Shown here in pieces: positions 12,406-21,875 of a stretch of DNA of 64,000 bases (its first letter is position 1; every line of letters begins with the position of its first letter). The position numbers and the translations under genes were made by a program. This DNA comes from Nicotiana tabacum (Eukaryota; Streptophyta; Magnoliopsida; Solanales; Solanaceae), in assembly GCF_000715075.1 (NCBI RefSeq), contig NC_134103.1, forward strand, positions 51,576,730 to 51,640,729, given 5' to 3'. The notes below the pieces were generated by a model, which saw only the letters and a list, made by a program, of their open reading frames with translations, did not search any database and was not told the origin of the DNA.

Positions 12406-15336
12406 TATCACGACCCAAAATCCCACCAATGGTCGTGATGGTACCTAACCTCTAAGACTAGGTAAGTCAACCACACAATGATACGAAACATCGAAATAAG
12501 ATATAATAATTCTGAATTTAACATAAACAAAAAAATAAAGCTCTGACAAAGCCAAAAAGGTAGTACATATGCCAAACTCCCAAAATTAGGCAATACTAAG
12601 TTATAAGATCTAAACAGGATATATAACGAATCTCGATAAGTACAATATTGTTTTGAAGTAATACAATAGTATAAAAATAAGAGAAGTGGACTCCAAGGGT
12701 CTGTGGCGTCCATACAACACTACCTTGAATCCTCCAGAATAGTCCAAGCTCACTTTCGATGACCGCTACCTCTAGCACCCGGATCTGCATGAAATGTGCA
12801 AAAGTGTAGCACGAGTAAGGGACAACATGTATTCCTAAGTAACAATACTAACATCGGTGAAGTAGTAACGAGGTTCAAATCATGTAATACTTACTAATCA
12901 ACTAACCTATGCAACATCTCAAATAACAGACAACAAGAATATAACGAGATGTAGTACCATCAACACAACAATACAAGAGTTATTAACTCATCACAGGTAA
13001 ATCGTGTTTGACAAAAGAATTATCAGTCAATAACAGAGGGATAGAGCTGCATGTTAAAAGCAACGTGAAATCAACTTGATGAGGAAAGGCAACAAGTTTC
13101 ATCAACAAGAAACTTGATGAGGAACTTTATGAGGAATAGAGGGATAGAGTAGCATGTTAAAAGCAACTTTGAATGAGGAATACCAGCCTTATACTACACA
13201 TTTCATCAACAAGAATGCCACCCTTGTACTCCACATATCATCACCACAAGAATGTCACCCTTATTCTCCATATATCATCAACAAGAATGACACCCTTATA
13301 CTCCACATATCATCGCTATAGATTCCACCCTTATACTCCACATATCATCGATATAAATGTCACCCTTATTCCCACATACCGTCACAATAACAATATCCGC
13401 CCCAACATGGCCAAATGTGCTATAAACAAAATAATTCAATATAATATTATATTATCAAGATACATATTATCATAATTCATCAATAAAGTGCACGAGGACA
13501 TGAAAATAATAGGGTGCGGATGTTGCTCAAGATATAAGACATGACTACGGCTAAATCAATTTAGCAATAGTTCCACAAATGCTCATCTTGGCTAATTAGG
13601 AAGTATTAATCTTAAAACATGATCTCTAGCATGAAAGGATAAGCTCATATAGCCATACAAAGAATTACACATGTATCATAGAACACAATCAAATCAAGGC
13701 ATGGCAAAAGCCTAGAGTCTAATCCGGTTATTTTTCATACATTACACCCGCATATACGTTTATCATCCCGCATACACGTCACATCACATACATTACAATT
13801 AGACAAATAAGGTCCAAGTCTAAGGGTTATTCTCTCACATAAGATTAGGCAAGATTGTTACCTCAATCGGGCAAAATCAACCCTCCAAAATTGCCTTTCC
13901 TTTAGAAACCACCTCTGACCGGCTCGAATCTAGTAAAAACAACTCAATAACTTCAAACAAATCCATAGGAAACAACCCCAAACAATAAAGCTCCGATCTT
14001 TAATCAAATCCTCAAAAGTCAACAAGTCCAACCCGGCCCAACACGGTCAAAACCCGAGTCAAAGTATAGATCCCGACTACCCATTACCCCACGAGTCCAA
14101 ATATATTATTAGATTCCAAAATCGAGTCCAAATCGACTCCCAAATCCCTAATGTTTACTCTCTTAAGTTATAGACAAAAATCCCAAATTTCCTCTTTCAA
14201 ATCCCATAATCTATTTGTAATCATCCATGGGAAAACAAGATAGTATCAAAATCAAGTAGAAATCACTTACCCTTAAAGTGGTGATGAAATTCTCCCCAAA
14301 AATCGCCTCTAGCAGAGCTCCAAAACTCAAAATAACGAAAAGTAAGCTAAAGCATTGAATTATAACACTACCCAGAAAATTTTTGTATTTGCGGACAATT
14401 CTGTCACTTATGCGACACTACTTCTGCGGTAGAAATATCGCATCTGCAAGTCCACTTAAACTCCGCTTCTGTAGTCACGCTGGAGCGACACACCTCCGCT
14501 TCTGCGCAAGTCCCCAAGTGTGCCTGCTTTCGCTTCTGCACTAAACTTCGCATGTGCACTCATAGATGAGCCAACTCTTCGCATCTGGGGATCCTCCAGC
14601 CTCCAGCAATACTCGCATCTGCGATCACCTGTCCGCTTCTGTAGACTTGCACTTGCACACAAAACCATGCATGTGCGACACACCAGCACCAGAACTGCCA
14701 ACCAATATCAAATTGATCAGAAACTATTTAGAAACAAACCCGAGCCCCCCGAGACCCCCCAAACCTATCCAAAGGCTCAAAATACCATAATTAACATCAA
14801 ACTAAGAATCGTCATTCAAAATCAGTCTCTTAAGTTCATAAACTTCGAACTTCATACCAAGCGCCTTTTTAAGCCTAACCAATCCGGATTTTAACCAAAC
14901 TTCACAAAGAAATCCCAAATGACAAAACAAACTTATTTCAAGTCTCAGACAATAATTTGGACCTGATATCACCAAAGTCAACTCCGGTCAAGAACTTTCT
15001 AAACATTTAAATTTCTAACTTCCGACAATTAGAGCCAAAACATCCTAGGACCTCCAAATCTAAATCCGAACATACGCCTAAACCAAAATCACCATGCGAA
15101 CCTATTGAAACCATCAAAATTCGAATTCGAGGTTGTCTATAATAAAGTCAAATCTCGGTCAACTCTTACAACTTAAGCTTCCAAAATGAAGATAAGTGTC
15201 TCAATTCACTCCAAAACCTTCCCGAAACCAAACCCAACCATCCCTGCAAATCATCAAATATCAAATACACATACGGGGAATATCAAATAAGGGAATGGGG
15301 CTAAAATACACAAAAAATCCCTGCTGGGTCGTTACA
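12406..15336 (-). repeat. 5' LTR of the decayed gypsy element
   Basis: A 2.9-kb LTR on the minus strand, plus-strand ends TATCACGACCC and GGGTCGTTACA. To its left, plus-strand GCTCTTATACTAA (about 12391-12403) is a mutated complement of the initiator-Met tRNA primer-binding site, which makes this the 5' LTR of the gag pseudogene. It carries a minisatellite (13170-13375) and a CpG-word cluster (14380-14690). The matching 3' LTR is not in the window. Confidence 0.7.
13170..13375 (+). repeat. Minisatellite, about 5 imperfect copies
   Basis: Unit of roughly 40 bases built on CCACATATCATC followed by 'AAGAATGxCACCCTTATACT'. Copies begin near 13192, 13230, 13273, 13308 and 13337 and shorten to the right. 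It lies in the LTR and creates a spurious 100-codon repetitive frame on the plus strand. Confidence 0.75.
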
Positions 15337-15784
15337 TTAACATGCTAGTTTAACATTATGAATTTCATGTACTTGTATTACATGGTAGAACTGCGTAATC
15401 ATACATTATTTCCTTATATGCACCATGCTAATAGATCTAGTTCTCATCATTCATCTGAGAGTGTTCTAGCTTGTGAATTCATGTTTCATTGGACGTGTGG
15501 ATTCACATTCCGGTACTAAGATATTTATTCGGGTGTATGAATTTACATTCCGCCTGCATGTGGATATAGATTTGTTCCTCTAGAGTCACTGAACATTGAA
15601 ATCCCACCGGCAGTGTGCACGCAAGGTTGTGGAGACATGGATTTGTGTCTAACACGTGAATATGTGTCGATTTTGGTATAAAGGTTGAGTCTTTATCATG
15701 CATAGATATTCTAGACTCATGTAGAATCTATTAAGACACTGCTCATAACTCGTAAGACCAGGGAACCTTGCTCTGCCACCATTT
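15337..15784. other. Probable 5' leader of an older gypsy element
   Basis: No gene is visible. Just before the next LTR, plus-strand GCTCTGCCACCA (about 15769-15780) is a mutated complement of the initiator-Met primer-binding site. The segment is therefore probably the untranslated leader of the element whose LTR starts at 15785. Diverged copies of a 'GAATT(C/T)ACATTCCG' word occur near 15503 and 15540. Confidence 0.45.
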
Positions 15785-16428
15785 TATCACGGCCCAAATC
15801 CCAACAAGTCGTGATGGTACCTAACCCAAACTTCTAGGCGAACCAACCATAACTAGTATAACCCACATCAGAAAATCATCATATTAATAAGAAACAAAAA
15901 TGCGGAATTTCAATAACTATCAAATAACTAGTGTCATAAGTCATGAGCAACTATAGATAGAAATACAACACCAATATGAGAAAATACATAATTTGTTGGA
16001 ATATACATAAACATAAATACAAGATCCTAGGCTACCATGAACAAATGATAGCTAATAACTGAAATACTGATTTGTCTTTAATACTCGCTCTCGAACTCGG
16101 CATACCACTAATCGCATGTACTCAGTAAGTATCAAAACTAACATCAACGAACTAGTGGCAAGATTTTAGTCAAAAGATACTCACTTTATATAACTTGTGC
16201 AATTCAAAAGCATATACAAAAATAGAGAAAAATCCAAGAAATAGCGAATATCAATAATAAGGTATACAACCAAAGAGGAAAATAATAAGCATGCCTTTTC
16301 AAATAACAAAATGCACCAAATCTGTACATAAAGAAGATATGCAACAAATAGCATTAACTCGAATGCTCTTGCTTATGGATATGTAAAGCTCCATATCTAT
16401 AAGCGAGAGGCTATAGAGGCATTTAGGA
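15785..16428 (-). repeat. LTR fragment
   Basis: It begins TATCACGGCCC and shares 'GTCGTGATGGTACCTAACC' with the LTR at 12406, so it belongs to the same LTR group. The right boundary is unclear: the text runs into a SINE target duplication at 16429, and the sequence beyond that SINE (from 21283) looks like ordinary gene-flanking DNA. Confidence 0.5.
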
Positions 16429-16440
16429 AAGTGTTTCCTT

Positions 16441-16589
16441 TCTCTCTTTTTTTTGGATAACCGTGGTGTCCCGGTCAGCTTGCGCGCACCTCGATTAATT
16501 CTATGGGATACCTGCCACCTACCACCAGCAACAGGTACTAGATAACTCTATCCACCAAAGCTTGAATAGATGGGAAGAAATCACCTAAT
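16441..16589 (-). mobile_element. Solanaceae SINE, 3' part (split by hAT)
   Basis: Read on the minus strand this is the 3' body of a tRNA-derived SINE ending in an A-rich tail (plus-strand T run 16447-16454). The plus strand shows 'AGCTTGCGCGCACCTCGA' and 'GGGAAGAAATCACCTA', also present in the intronic SINE at 24841-25040. The remainder, including the B-box-like GAGTTCAAATTCC, is at 21210-21270. Target duplication: AAGTGTTTCCTT (16429-16440) and AAGTGTTTCCCT (21271-21282). Confidence 0.8.
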
Positions 16590-17687
16590 CAGTATTTTGG
16601 ATAGCGTGCGGCGACAAATAGCGACGAGGAACCGCTTCACTGAGGCGAGAGGCGCGCAGCAACGCGCTCGCCTTTTTTATGTGAAACGACAATTTTTGAT
16701 GTGAAGCGACAATTTATACGAAAGCATAAAATATTATCTTTATATATATATAACTAAAAACTCAATAACAATAATATATTAATAAATATATCAATTCAAA
16801 AATTAAAAACTCAATAGATAGTCATAGTAGATTCATAAACTAAAGTCTAAAAGTCTAAAACAAGCAACATCTATTCTTCTTCAAGATTTTCAAATTTTAG
16901 AACTTCATGAATGTTAGCATTATATTGGCTATCATCTTCTTCATCAGCGGAGTCTTCATCAGAGCAAAAAAAAAATTGAACTTGCTACTCCCTTTCCCTA
17001 GTAATTTGAACTTGAAGAACTCCCTCTAAGACCATAGATATTCTCCTCAACTCCAGCCGCCATAGAAACAGTACCCCAATCAAGATCATCTCCTACATAC
17101 ACTTGTTCATCTTCATGATTTTGGGGGGCTCCAGTTAACCATTCATTTGCCTCGTCAATGTTATCCAACAAAATTGGATCAATGGTATCGCGAGCTTCAT
17201 AACGTCGCCTCAATGTTCTATTATATTTAATATACAGTAGATCATTGAGACGCAATAGCTCAAGCCTATTCCTTTTCTTGGAGTGAATCTGCGCATAAAT
17301 TGTTTAGATTAATTAATAGATACTAATAATAATATAATATAGAATATATTGATATAATAAATCTGCTTCTTACATGCTCAAATACGCTCCAATTTCTCTC
17401 GCATTCAGATGCACTACAAGTTAGGCTTAGTACTTTGATGGCAAACTTTTGCAAGTTTGGAGTTTGATGTCCAAATTGCATCCACCATTCAACTACAGAA
17501 AAATATTCTAAAAGTTAATAAGTATAAATCAAAAAAATTAAATTAAAGCTATAAGGATACCTGGCGACCTTATGTCTCTGGCTCTAATGGCCGCCTGTAA
17601 ACCAAATAGGCCATCTACTTGTAAGTACCTACCAAACTCCTCCCCTATTTGATCTATCATCGCTAAATCGGGGACCAACTTCTCAAG

Positions 17688-18080
17688 ACATTGATGGTAT
17701 CCAACCCACACCTCTGAATCCAAAGTGTCATCTCTGGTGTTCTTGTAAAATAATTCCGGGTTTAGAAGATGGCCTGCTGCATGCAAAGGTCGATGGAGTT
17801 GATTCGACCACCTGCTATCAATAATCTCAAAAACTTTCTCATATTTCCTAACATCTCCCTCAAATGACGTTTCCATAGTCTCTTTGGCTCTATGCATAAC
17901 TTCATAAAGATAGCCCATTGGTGGTTTTCTCTCCCCATCCACCATACGAAGCACCCTAATCAAAGGACCACCAACTTTAAGAGCTCGAACGATGTCATTC
18001 CAGAATGATGGAAAAATAAGAACTTTGGTAGTTTCTTTCCCTGCAGCTTCCTTTGCATATCTATTATCTTTCCATTCATT
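17688..18080. repeat. Duplicated transposase segment, copy A (393 bp)
   Basis: Direct repeat of 18786-19178 at a constant offset of 1098 bases without indels. I count 14 mismatches by eye (about 3.6%), mostly transitions. Both copies encode the stretch with 'RVLRMVDGERKPPMGYLYE'. Copy A joins smoothly to the C-terminal transposase sequence, copy B to the N-terminal side. Confidence 0.9.
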
Positions 18081-18296
18081 GGCAGTTTCAACCCAATGTA
18101 TGCAGGTGGAGGTGTAAGCACAATACCAAAACTCTACTCAAGCGGCCCTGCCGCCTCACCCCCAACATATGCGGGTGGAGGTATAACCACAATACCAAAA
18201 ACCTACACAAAGCGGCTATGCCGCCTCACCCCAATATATGCGGGTGGAAATGCATAAACGATACCAATACCTACACAAAGCGGCCATGCCGATCCC

Positions 18297-18355
<59 letters not shown>

Positions 18356-18785
18356 TATTTTGTGGTGCAACAACAATACCACAATCGTACATAAAGCGGT
18401 CTTGCCGCCTCACCCCAATGTATGCGGGTGGAGGTGTAATCCCAATCACAATCTCTATACAATTTAACATAATAGTTTTCACGTAAGTTACGACTTGGAA
18501 TTATAATATGTAGATACACAATCCATAGATTGGAACACATCCTCAATTTATAATACAGCATGATAAGAGCATTTGAAACATGAATTGAACAAATATCTTT
18601 GTCACAAAACTTATTCGGAATACTCGATTTGTAATAAACACTTTGGAACTTACAAGGATAATGGGGGTTCCAATTCTTAAAGAAGAGTTTAGCCAACATA
18701 CCTCACTTGAGCTTCCTTACACTCTAAAATATTTTGGAAATCTTAGCAACTTCAATCTATTTTGAAAATGTAACAAATTGAATCA
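18081..18785 (-). repeat. LTR fragment captured inside the hAT transposase
   Basis: About 695 of these 705 bases match positions 8549-9206 of the solo LTR in the same orientation, starting at 'CAACCCAATGTATGCAGG' and ending at AAATTGAATCA. The main difference is a longer (TA)n run (18299-18353). There are no LTR termini, so this is an internal LTR piece rather than a transposed element. It sits exactly between the two 393-bp copies of transposase sequence. Confidence 0.9.
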
Positions 18786-19178
18786 ACATTGATGGTATTC
18801 AACCCATACCTCTGAATCCAAAGTATTATTTCTGGTGTTCTTGTAAAATAATCTCGGGTTTAGAAGATGGCCTGCTGCATGCAAAGGTCGATGGAGTTGA
18901 TTCGACCACCTGCTATCAATAATCTCAAAAACTTTCTCATATTTCCTAACATCTCCCTCAAATGACGTTTCAATAGTCTCTTTGGCTCTATCCATAATTT
19001 CATAAAGATAGCCCATTGGTGGTTTTCTCTCCCCATCCACCATACGAAGCACCCTAATCAAAGGACCACCAACTTTAAGAGCCCGAACGACGTCATTCCA
19101 GAATGATGGAGAAATAAGAACTTTGGCAGTTTCTTTCCCTGCAGCTTCCTTTGCATATCTATTATCTTTCCATTCATT
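18786..19178. repeat. Duplicated transposase segment, copy B (393 bp)
   Basis: Second copy of 17688-18080 (see that entry). Downstream on the plus strand it continues into the upstream part of the transposase (19179 onward), so copy B is the one contiguous with the N-terminal half of the gene. Confidence 0.9.
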
Positions 19179-20489
19179 TGAAAGAACTAGCTTTCTCAAG
19201 TTTTTCTTCTGCAAGTAAAAACTATGCAAAGTTAAGATAGCCGTTGCAAATCTAATCTTGACCGGTCTCACCAAATTTCTTTCATTTGTGAATTTCATCA
19301 TCAAATTCAACAACAACGGCCTCTGACTGATGTAAGAATATATCTTGACGGCTTTAGTGAAAACTGTAAAAGTAACAATAATAATTTTATAGTTAATACT
19401 TAATAGGGCATAAGAATAAATAAAGTTAAAGCTTTAAAGATAACTATATTAAAGTTACCTGAAGCATATGGGTTTTCCTTGAATATGTCACCAAACATCA
19501 AGTTGATACAATAGGCAGCATATGGAGTCCAATAAATGTGTGGATACATAGCTTCCATCATCTTACACGCACTAACATTCTTACTAGCATTATCGGTAAC
19601 AACTTATACAACAATTTTCTTTCCAATTTTATCAATAGTCTTTCTAAACAAGCTGTACATTTCGCTTCCATCCGTAGAAGAGTTGCTAGCATCGTAAGAT
19701 TCAAGAAAAACACTCCCTCTTGGAGAGTTCACCAACACATTTATGATCATTTTTTCATTCCGTGTTGTCCATTTATCCATCATAATGGAACATCCAAACT
19801 TGTTCCATTCCACTTTATGCTCCTCAATAATTTTGTCTATCTTCTTCATCTCTTTTTTAAGATGAGTTACTCTAACTTCATGATAGCTAGGAGGCTTCAT
19901 TCTTGGGCCATATTGTCCTACAGCCTCAATGAATTTGTCAAAAGTTTTGTAGTTAACATAGTTGAAAGGAAGCCCTACATCGTACATCCATGTTACAAAG
20001 GCACTTACGGCACGATCCCTCAAAATCTTCTTGGCTTCTAAACTTGAACCAGAATCACATTTTTCCTTTTCTTGTTGTTTTGCCGAAAAATAAAGATTGA
20101 GAGGACCTTTTGTCACCGTACGTGCCGTGGATGACCCACTAGAACTATTTGAAGATATCTTTTGAGTTTTGGGGCACCGATGTTTCATAATTCCATTTCA
20201 TCATCTTTATCAATTAGATTCACCATGCTTCATAATTCATTTGAGTTATTGTCATATTTTTCTTCTCAACAAATGCTTTTACTTCCTCCCTAACCTCGGC
20301 CGAACAAAGAGGACATTGTATTACATTTTTAAATCCACCTATCAAATGTTTCTTGTGACGAGTTATTCCACCATAATATATTTTTTCACAAAACACACAT
20401 TTAATTGCGGATCCTGATGAGCCTTGTATAGCATAATTCCAAGCTATATCATTTCGTTTATTACTATCGGATGATGTCATTTCAATATT

Positions 20490-21200
20490 GTTTTATAGAA
20501 AAAAATTATCAAGTCAATATACAATTAATTCTACTCTATAAGACTATGTCTATAACTGAAAAAACAAAGCAAAAAACAAATAGAGCCTAAAAAGAGACTC
20601 TACTGCCTCTGCTCTTCCTCTGCTGCTTGCTCAAAACAGAGCCAAAAAAAAATAAGAGAAGAAGAAAGAGGAAGGGAAGAAAGAAAGAAAGAGCCTCTGT
20701 TGTTTTGCTCGAAAAACAGAGCACAAAAACAGACCCTCTGTTTCTGTTGTTCTCGACAAAAAATAGAGCAAAAAAAAAATAGAAAGAAGAAGAGAAGAAG
20801 AAAGAAAGGAAATTCGAAGAAGAGAAGCATACTTGGGCTTTCAGATGGCAGAAACTTGATGAAGAAGACGATGGCACTTGGCAGAAACTTGAAGTTTTCA
20901 GATGAAGAAGACGATGGCACGGCCGCGACCCTAATCGCGAGCTCCTTGGCTGCTCTGTTGTTCGAAGTTGAAGAAGAAAGAAACTTCTGAGAGCTCAAGC
21001 CCTAATCGCGACCTTTTTCTTTAGTCTTTGCCCTTTTTTAAAAAAAAAAAAGCGACGCTACAGTCGCATCTCGCTACACCGTCGCCTCTCGCTACACAGG
21101 CAGAGGCGAGCGCTTTCTGTAAATTGCAACGCAACAGAGTAAAATAGCGACACAGTCTCGCATCGCTATTAGCGACGTAGCGCTCGCTATTTACAACATT
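20490..21200 (-). other. 5' leader and subterminal region of the hAT element
   Basis: Upstream of the transposase start. Positions 20640-20830 are purine-rich on the plus strand (AAGAAG and AAAGAAAG runs), which yields spurious Ser/Phe-rich open frames. Positions 21040-21200 carry the repeated GCGAC/TCGC subterminal words and the right inverted repeat. Promoter position is not resolved. Confidence 0.5.
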
Positions 21201-21209
21201 GCACCTAGT

Positions 21210-21270
21210 ATTTTTTGCCTCCGCTGGAATTTGAACTCGAGATCTCATGATTCTCACCCACTTCATTGAC
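21210..21270 (-). mobile_element. SINE, 5' part (other half of 16441-16589)
   Basis: On the minus strand this is the promoter-bearing side of the SINE: GAGTTCAAATTCCAGC (B-box-like) followed by GGAGGCAAAAAA. It joins to the body at 16589 once the hAT and one copy of its 8-bp target duplication are removed. The tRNA-like head upstream of the B box is short, so the SINE may be 5'-truncated. Confidence 0.75.
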
Positions 21271-21282
21271 AAGTGTTTCCCT

Positions 21283-21875
21283 TTTTTCATTCACTCTTTG
21301 TGCTATCGGAGTAGAATAGGATTTTGACATCCTTGTCTTTCCTACTCGGTGAGAACATGAGGTTTTTATGTGTAGAGTTCAAGATAATATTTGCATGTGT
21401 TTATGCGGTTTGTTTCATTGTATAAAATACAGGGGAATGTTTTGATTCTAAATATATCAAGGTAGGATGTTGACATTCCAAAATATCATGACCTTGCTCA
21501 TCTTTAGAAGTGATGCATAGTAAGTAGCTGTAGTTGTACAAGCTATGAATCCAGTGAGATATCTTTGGTTCAACCTGCACAGGAGTGTAGTAACCATGCT
21601 ACAATACTGTCCCCCCATCCCCTCAGCAATCCAGACTTTTGTTAACAACATATACTAACAAATAGAGCAAATTAAATTTGATATTTACTATAGTATGTTA
21701 CTGTGGTAATGATTCATAGGAATGACGAAAACTACAAACTTGTTATTCAGCAATACAGACCAATTCTGCACATCAAACCTATAACAAATTATACATGCAC
21801 TTGTAGATGTATAGAATTAATTAGAGTCAGATTACCGAATGGAAGTGGGAACAATACTACTTTTTACAATAATTT
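21283..21875. other. 3' flank of the photolyase-hydrolase gene
   Basis: AT-rich single-copy-looking DNA between the SINE target duplication and the gene's stop codon. It presumably contains the 3' untranslated region and polyadenylation signals of the minus-strand gene, but no signal stands out enough to place. No other gene is evident. Confidence 0.4.

Larger units (their letters stand above)
16998..20480 (-). pseudogene. hAT transposase (BED zinc finger, DUF659, hATC), broken
   Basis: The family binds transposon ends and performs cut-and-paste transposition. Seen here: a BED-type finger (CVFC, then HKKH) in 20220-20480; a DUF659-like block in 19604-20188 (SIMMDKWTT, VLVNSPRGSVFLESYDAS) that continues past a stop near 19605 into VVTDNAS and 'YAAYCINLMFGDIF'; a central hAT block in 18783-19366; and a C-terminal dimerisation block with the hallmark SECERNWSVFEH near 17375-17497, ending in 16998-17290. 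GT/AG intron borders are plausible between blocks. Breaks: frame loss after 20220, a TAA in the DUF659 block, and a partial internal duplication separated by foreign LTR sequence. It cannot make a normal transposase. Confidence 0.85.
16590..21201 (-). mobile_element. hAT DNA transposon, 4.6 kb, pseudogenised
   Basis: The ends are imperfect inverted repeats: left CAGTATTTTGGATAGCG, right (complement) CAATGTTGTAAATAGCG. They are flanked by an 8-bp target duplication CACCTAAT (16582-16589) and CACCTAGT (21202-21209), the length expected for hAT. Both ends carry many subterminal TAGCGA/TCGCTA words, plausible transposase-binding sites. The interior codes for a minus-strand BED/DUF659/hATC transposase that is now broken. 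A 705-bp LTR-derived insert with flanking 393-bp self-duplications lies at 17688-19178. It inserted into an existing SINE. Confidence 0.9.

Noticed and set aside
13173..13475. 100-codon frame with repeated H-I-S-S-T units
   Set aside because: Translation of a minisatellite inside an LTR, not a gene.
20587..20998. Long Ser/Phe-rich and Lys/Arg-rich open frames on both strands
   Set aside because: They come from a purine-rich low-complexity stretch in the hAT leader; no domain, and opposite-strand mirror frames.
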